Made by a program: the position numbers and the translations under genes. Shown here piece by piece: positions 6,199 to 8,844 of a DNA stretch of 8,844 bases. Numbering within the stretch: position 1 is the first letter of the stretch; every line of letters begins with the position of its first letter. The DNA comes from Pedobacter sp. UBA1654 (lineage in GTDB: Bacteria; Bacteroidota; Bacteroidia; Sphingobacteriales; Sphingobacteriaceae), in assembly GCA_002320935.1 (NCBI GenBank), contig DCLG01000050.1:97180-106023 (forward strand). The letters are read 5' to 3'. The notes under the pieces were generated by a model, which had not been told where the DNA came from, searched no databases, and was given only the letters and a program-made list of their open reading frames with translations.

Positions 6199-6222
6199 GA
6201 AAACTTTAAAAAAGAAAAGAAA

Positions 6223-7059
6223 ATGTCAGTACAAATTACTGCTGCAGATGTAAACAAATTACGCCAACAAACCGGTGCCGGTATGATGGATTGCAAAAAA
6301 GCATTAACAGAAGCTAATGGTGACTTCGAAGCCGCTGTAGATTACCTACGTAAAAAAGGTGCGAAAGTTGCTGCAAGCAGACAAGACCGTGATTCTAACG
6401 AAGGTGTTGTTATTGCTAAAGCTACTGCTGATGGCAAACGTGGTGTTGTTGTTGAATTGAACTGCGAAACTGATTTCGTGGCTAAAAACGCAGACTTCGT
6501 TGCACTTGCAAATAAATTCACTGATCTAGCACTTGAAAGCAACCCTGCTTCTCTTGAAGAGCTTTTAGCTTTGGAAATTGATGGTCAGAAAGTTTCTGAG
6601 ATCATCGTTGAGAACACTGGTAAAATCGGCGAGAAAATTGGTATCTCAAAATACGAAACTGTAGTTGGTGAGAAAGTTGTTCCTTACATCCACGGTAACT
6701 ACCGTTTAGGTGTATTGGTTGCTTTAAACCAGGATGTTGCTGGTGTTGAAGAGGCTGGTAAAGATGTTGCAATGCAGATTGCTGCTATGAACCCTGTTGC
6801 TTTAGATAAAGACGGTGTTGATGCAACTACTATTGAGCGTGAAACTGAAATTGCTAAAGAGCAAATCCGTGCTGAAGGTAAACCAGAAAACATGATCGAG
6901 AAAATCGCTGCTGGTAAATTGAACAAATTCTACAAAGACAGCACTTTATTGAACCAGGAGTTCGTTAAAGATTCTTCTAAAGACGTTCGTAAATTCTTAA
7001 ATGATACATCGAATGGATTAACCGTTACTGCTTTTAAAAGAGTTCAGTTAGGATCTTAA
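6223..7059 (+). CDS. tsf: Translation elongation factor EF-Ts
   Basis: 278 residues from ATG 6223, close to the 283 of E. coli. EF-Ts is the cytoplasmic guanine-nucleotide exchange factor that releases GDP from EF-Tu. The N-terminal UBA-like domain contains KLRQQTGAGMMDCKKAL (12-28), and ELNCETDFVAKN (78-89) carries the Thr-Asp-Phe contact to the EF-Tu nucleotide site. The ends of the dimerisation/core region read MQIAAMNPVALD and FKRVQLGS. An in-frame ATG at 6133 would add 30 residues encoded by the rpsB-tsf hairpin and T-run. That start is rejected because the extension is not EF-Ts-like and MSVQITAADVNKLRQQTG is the standard N-terminus. The upstream region is A-rich (AAAGAAAAGAAA) without a strong Shine-Dalgarno. 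Confidence 0.97.
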   Translation: MSVQITAADVNKLRQQTGAGMMDCKKALTEANGDFEAAVDYLRKKGAKVAASRQDRDSNEGVVIAKATADGKRGVVVELNCETDFVAKNADFVALANKFTDLALESNPASLEELLALEIDGQKVSEIIVENTGKIGEKIGISKYETVVGEKVVPYIHGNYRLGVLVALNQDVAGVEEAGKDVAMQIAAMNPVALDKDGVDATTIERETEIAKEQIRAEGKPENMIEKIAAGKLNKFYKDSTLLNQEFVKDSSKDVRKFLNDTSNGLTVTAFKRVQLGS

Positions 7060-7074
7060 TTCTTATAGATTTTC

Positions 7075-7105
7075 AAAAAGTCCCTTGGTTCAAGGGACTT
7101 TTTTT
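7075..7105 (+). terminator. Intrinsic terminator after tsf
   Basis: A perfect 13-bp stem (7075-7087 with 7091-7103) and a GTT loop are followed by a T-run that merges with the right arm (TTTTTTT, 7099-7105). It ends the rplM-tsf transcription unit 15 bp after the tsf stop codon and lies only 19 bp before the nagA start. Confidence 0.93.
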
Positions 7106-7124
7106 ATGACTTAAATTTACCAAG

Positions 7125-8243
7125 ATGATCGCCATAACCAATGCCAAGTACTATAGAGGGAGCAAAATCCTGCATAATCAGTCAATTCTAATCAGTAATG
7201 GCCAAATTGAAGCCATTGGGGAGATGGAAGTTCCGGACACTTACCAGCAGTTCGATGCCGCAGGTCAGCTGATTACAGCTGGTTTCATGGAGTTGCAGAT
7301 TTATGGTTCTGGTGGTAATCTCTTTTCTGCTTACCCGACCGTAGAAACGTTGAGACAGATGGAGCTGGATCTGGCCCGCAAGGGTACCACTTCCTTTCTG
7401 GTATGTCTGGCTACAAACAGCATTGACGTATTTTACAAAGCAATAGAAGCTGCTAAAGCTTTCCGGTCAGAGGCAAACGGATTTATGGGGCTTCATTTGG
7501 AAGGCCCGTACCTGAATCCGAAGCGCCTGGGCGCCCATCCGGAGGTGTACGTGAAGAAGGCAACGCTAGATGAGGTTACAGCTTTGATTGAAGCGGCCGA
7601 AGGTACAGTGAAGATGATGACCCTGGCTGCTGAATTGCAAGATCCAGAGGTCATTGAATATCTGCTTTCGAAAGGGATCGTGCTTTCTTTGGGACATAGT
7701 GACGCAACTTTTGAACAAGCGACAGCAGCTTATAACAATGGCTTTACAACGACGACCCACCTGTTCAATGCGATGCCGCAAATCCACCACCGTGCTCCAA
7801 ACTTACCTGTGGCGTTGTTTAGTCATCCGACAGCACACGCCAGTATAATTGCCGATGGTGAACATGTGAACTTTGAAGTGGTTAAGATGGCTGCAAAACT
7901 GATGCAGGATCGCTTGTTCCTGATCACGGACGCAGTTACCGCATGTGACCTGCCGCCTTATAAACATCGCCTGCAAGGCGATAAGTACGTTACTGAGGAG
8001 GGCACTTTGTCAGGGTCTAACATCACCTTATTACAAGCGGTACAAAACTGTGTGAAACATGGTGACATAGAACTACCACGTGCACTGGCCATGGCCAGCA
8101 CCATCCCTGCCAAGGTGATCGGACGTAAAGAACTTACAGAACTCGCCTGTGGTATGCCTGCGAATCTGCTGGTTTTATCAGACGACTTGTCCCTTAAAAG
8201 GGTATTTGTAGCTGGTATTGAATATTTGAACCCTATTAATTAA
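7125..8243 (+). CDS. nagA: N-acetylglucosamine-6-phosphate deacetylase
   Basis: 372 residues (E. coli NagA 382). The enzyme hydrolyses GlcNAc-6-phosphate to glucosamine-6-phosphate and acetate, feeding amino-sugar catabolism or cell-wall recycling. Amidohydrolase-fold landmarks are the beta-sandwich entry [15 protein letters not shown] (50-64), metal ligand E126 in [10 protein letters not shown]191 in [12 protein letters not shown]212 in THLFNAM, H247 in ADGEHVN, and catalytic D269 in LITDAVT. The Gln at 58, where many amidohydrolases have the first His of HxH, is normal for the single-metal NagA type. The nagA-nagB pairing is not seen here; instead the gene stands between tsf and pyrH. The start at 7125 follows the tsf terminator by only 19 bp, so its promoter must overlap that terminator or expression depends on readthrough. 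No Shine-Dalgarno is visible. Codon use is less biased than in the adjoining translation genes. Confidence 0.93.
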   Translation: MIAITNAKYYRGSKILHNQSILISNGQIEAIGEMEVPDTYQQFDAAGQLITAGFMELQIYGSGGNLFSAYPTVETLRQMELDLARKGTTSFLVCLATNSIDVFYKAIEAAKAFRSEANGFMGLHLEGPYLNPKRLGAHPEVYVKKATLDEVTALIEAAEGTVKMMTLAAELQDPEVIEYLLSKGIVLSLGHSDATFEQATAAYNNGFTTTTHLFNAMPQIHHRAPNLPVALFSHPTAHASIIADGEHVNFEVVKMAAKLMQDRLFLITDAVTACDLPPYKHRLQGDKYVTEEGTLSGSNITLLQAVQNCVKHGDIELPRALAMASTIPAKVIGRKELTELACGMPANLLVLSDDLSLKRVFVAGIEYLNPIN

Positions 8244-8253
8244 AACAATTAGT

Positions 8254-8261
8254 TATTTTTG
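8254..8261 (+). promoter_or_regulatory. TAnnTTTG (-7) element immediately before pyrH
   Basis: TATTTTTG matches the Bacteroidota -7 consensus exactly. The nearest TTTG upstream (8225-8228) is 25 nt away, a little longer than the usual 17-23. If used, transcription would start within a few bases of the pyrH ATG at 8267, producing a leaderless or near-leaderless mRNA. Confidence 0.5.
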
Positions 8262-8266
8262 AAGAA

Positions 8267-8844
8267 ATGAAGTATAAAAGGATCTTATTAAAGCTTAGCG
8301 GTGAATCGCTAATGGGCGACAAACAGTATGGCATTGACAATGAAATTGTTAATCAATATGCCAAAGAGATTAAAACCGTGCATGATAAAGGTCTGGAAAT
8401 CGCGATTGTAATTGGAGGGGGAAACATTTTCAGAGGATTAAGTGCAGAAAAGTCTGGTATGGACCGTGCGCAGGCAGACTATATGGGTATGCTTGCAACT
8501 GTAATCAACAGTATGGCACTACAGGATGCACTTGAAAAAGTGGGGATCAAAACCCGTTTACTTACTGCGATTAAAATGGAGCAAATCTGCGAACCTTTTA
8601 TTCGTCGCAGGGCAGTAAGACACCTTGAAAAGGGGCGTGTAGTGATCTTTGGTGCCGGTACCGGTAATCCATATTTTACTACCGATTCTGCTGCAGCACT
8701 ACGTGCAATCGAGATCAAAGCGGATATTGTACTTAAAGGTACCCGTGTAGATGGCATCTATACAGCCGATCCGGAGAAAGACGCAACTGCTACACGCTAC
8801 ACAAACCTGTCTTTCAAAGAAGTATATGCAAACAACCTGAACGT
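8267..8844 (+). CDS. pyrH: UMP kinase (partial, C-terminus off window)
   Basis: The first 192 codons plus two bases are present; the family is usually about 235-240 residues, so roughly 45 are missing. UMP kinase phosphorylates UMP to UDP with ATP and is a hexameric cytoplasmic member of the amino-acid kinase fold. The start [17 protein letters not shown] gives the ATP-binding [14 protein letters not shown] (about 49-57) is the glycine-rich loop. [25 protein letters not shown] (66-90) is a conserved UMP-binding region. [19 protein letters not shown] (130-148) and [14 protein letters not shown] (156-169) complete the active site. It is the usual distal neighbour of rpsB-tsf, here separated from tsf by nagA, whose stop codon lies 23 bp upstream. 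Confidence 0.96.
   Translation, partial: MKYKRILLKLSGESLMGDKQYGIDNEIVNQYAKEIKTVHDKGLEIAIVIGGGNIFRGLSAEKSGMDRAQADYMGMLATVINSMALQDALEKVGIKTRLLTAIKMEQICEPFIRRRAVRHLEKGRVVIFGAGTGNPYFTTDSAAALRAIEIKADIVLKGTRVDGIYTADPEKDATATRYTNLSFKEVYANNLN

Noticed and set aside
6133..6222. In-frame upstream ATG extending EF-Ts by 30 residues
   Set aside because: The extra residues are encoded by the rpsB-tsf hairpin and its T-run and do not resemble EF-Ts; the ATG at 6223 gives the standard N-terminus.
7296..7307. Replacement of the HxH metal motif by QIY in NagA as a sign of inactivation
   Set aside because: Single-metal NagA enzymes such as that of E. coli also have Gln and a non-His residue there; the remaining metal and catalytic residues are intact.
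8479..8757. 92-codon open frame on the minus strand
   Set aside because: It is antisense to pyrH, whose conserved UMP kinase motifs cover the same bases.

Overview
The window looks like chromosomal DNA of a Bacteroidota bacterium, most likely of the Sphingobacteriaceae (Pedobacter-like). This is inferred from four things: the style of the ribosomal proteins, a textbook Bacteroidota promoter (TTTG, 19-nt spacer, TATCTTTG) before rplM, mostly absent or weak Shine-Dalgarno sequences, and moderate-to-low GC. No tRNA, rRNA, CRISPR array, insertion sequence or attachment site was seen.

Layout. (1) 1-667, minus strand: a YtxH-like small membrane-anchored protein followed 7 bp later by the N-terminal part of a CPSF/YSH1-type metallo-beta-lactamase-fold hydrolase that runs off the left edge. 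(2) 668-930: a divergent intergenic region with two short inverted repeats and no recognisable consensus promoter. (3) 931-4272, plus strand: an exported O-acylation cassette of an MBOAT acyltransferase, a membrane-anchored SGNH/DltD-like protein 4 bp behind it, and an SGNH-hydrolase lipoprotein. A strong intrinsic terminator (4301-4340) closes it. (4) 4349-7105: a translation operon with promoter, short leader, rplM (L13, GTG start), rpsI (S9), rpsB (S2), a terminator-like hairpin with eight T, tsf (EF-Ts), and a strong terminator. (5) 7125-8243: nagA, sitting between tsf and pyrH. (6) 8267-8844: the N-terminal 192 codons of pyrH (UMP kinase), with a TAnnTTTG element ending 5 bp before its start codon.

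How the genes work together. The MBOAT protein should carry acyl (probably acetyl) groups across the inner membrane. The two SGNH proteins, one tethered to the inner membrane and one a lipoprotein, would transfer or remove them on a surface or periplasmic glycan; the glycan itself cannot be named from this window. The second block encodes core translation proteins in the conserved rplM-rpsI-rpsB-tsf order. Normally pyrH directly follows tsf, but here nagA (amino-sugar recycling) is inserted between them. The regulatory points most worth checking are the hairpin between rpsB and tsf, the inverted repeat centred on the predicted rplM transcription start, and possible leaderless starts at pyrH and nagA. 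The strongest candidate for an incompletely described system is the MBOAT plus double-SGNH cassette, although each of its protein families is known.
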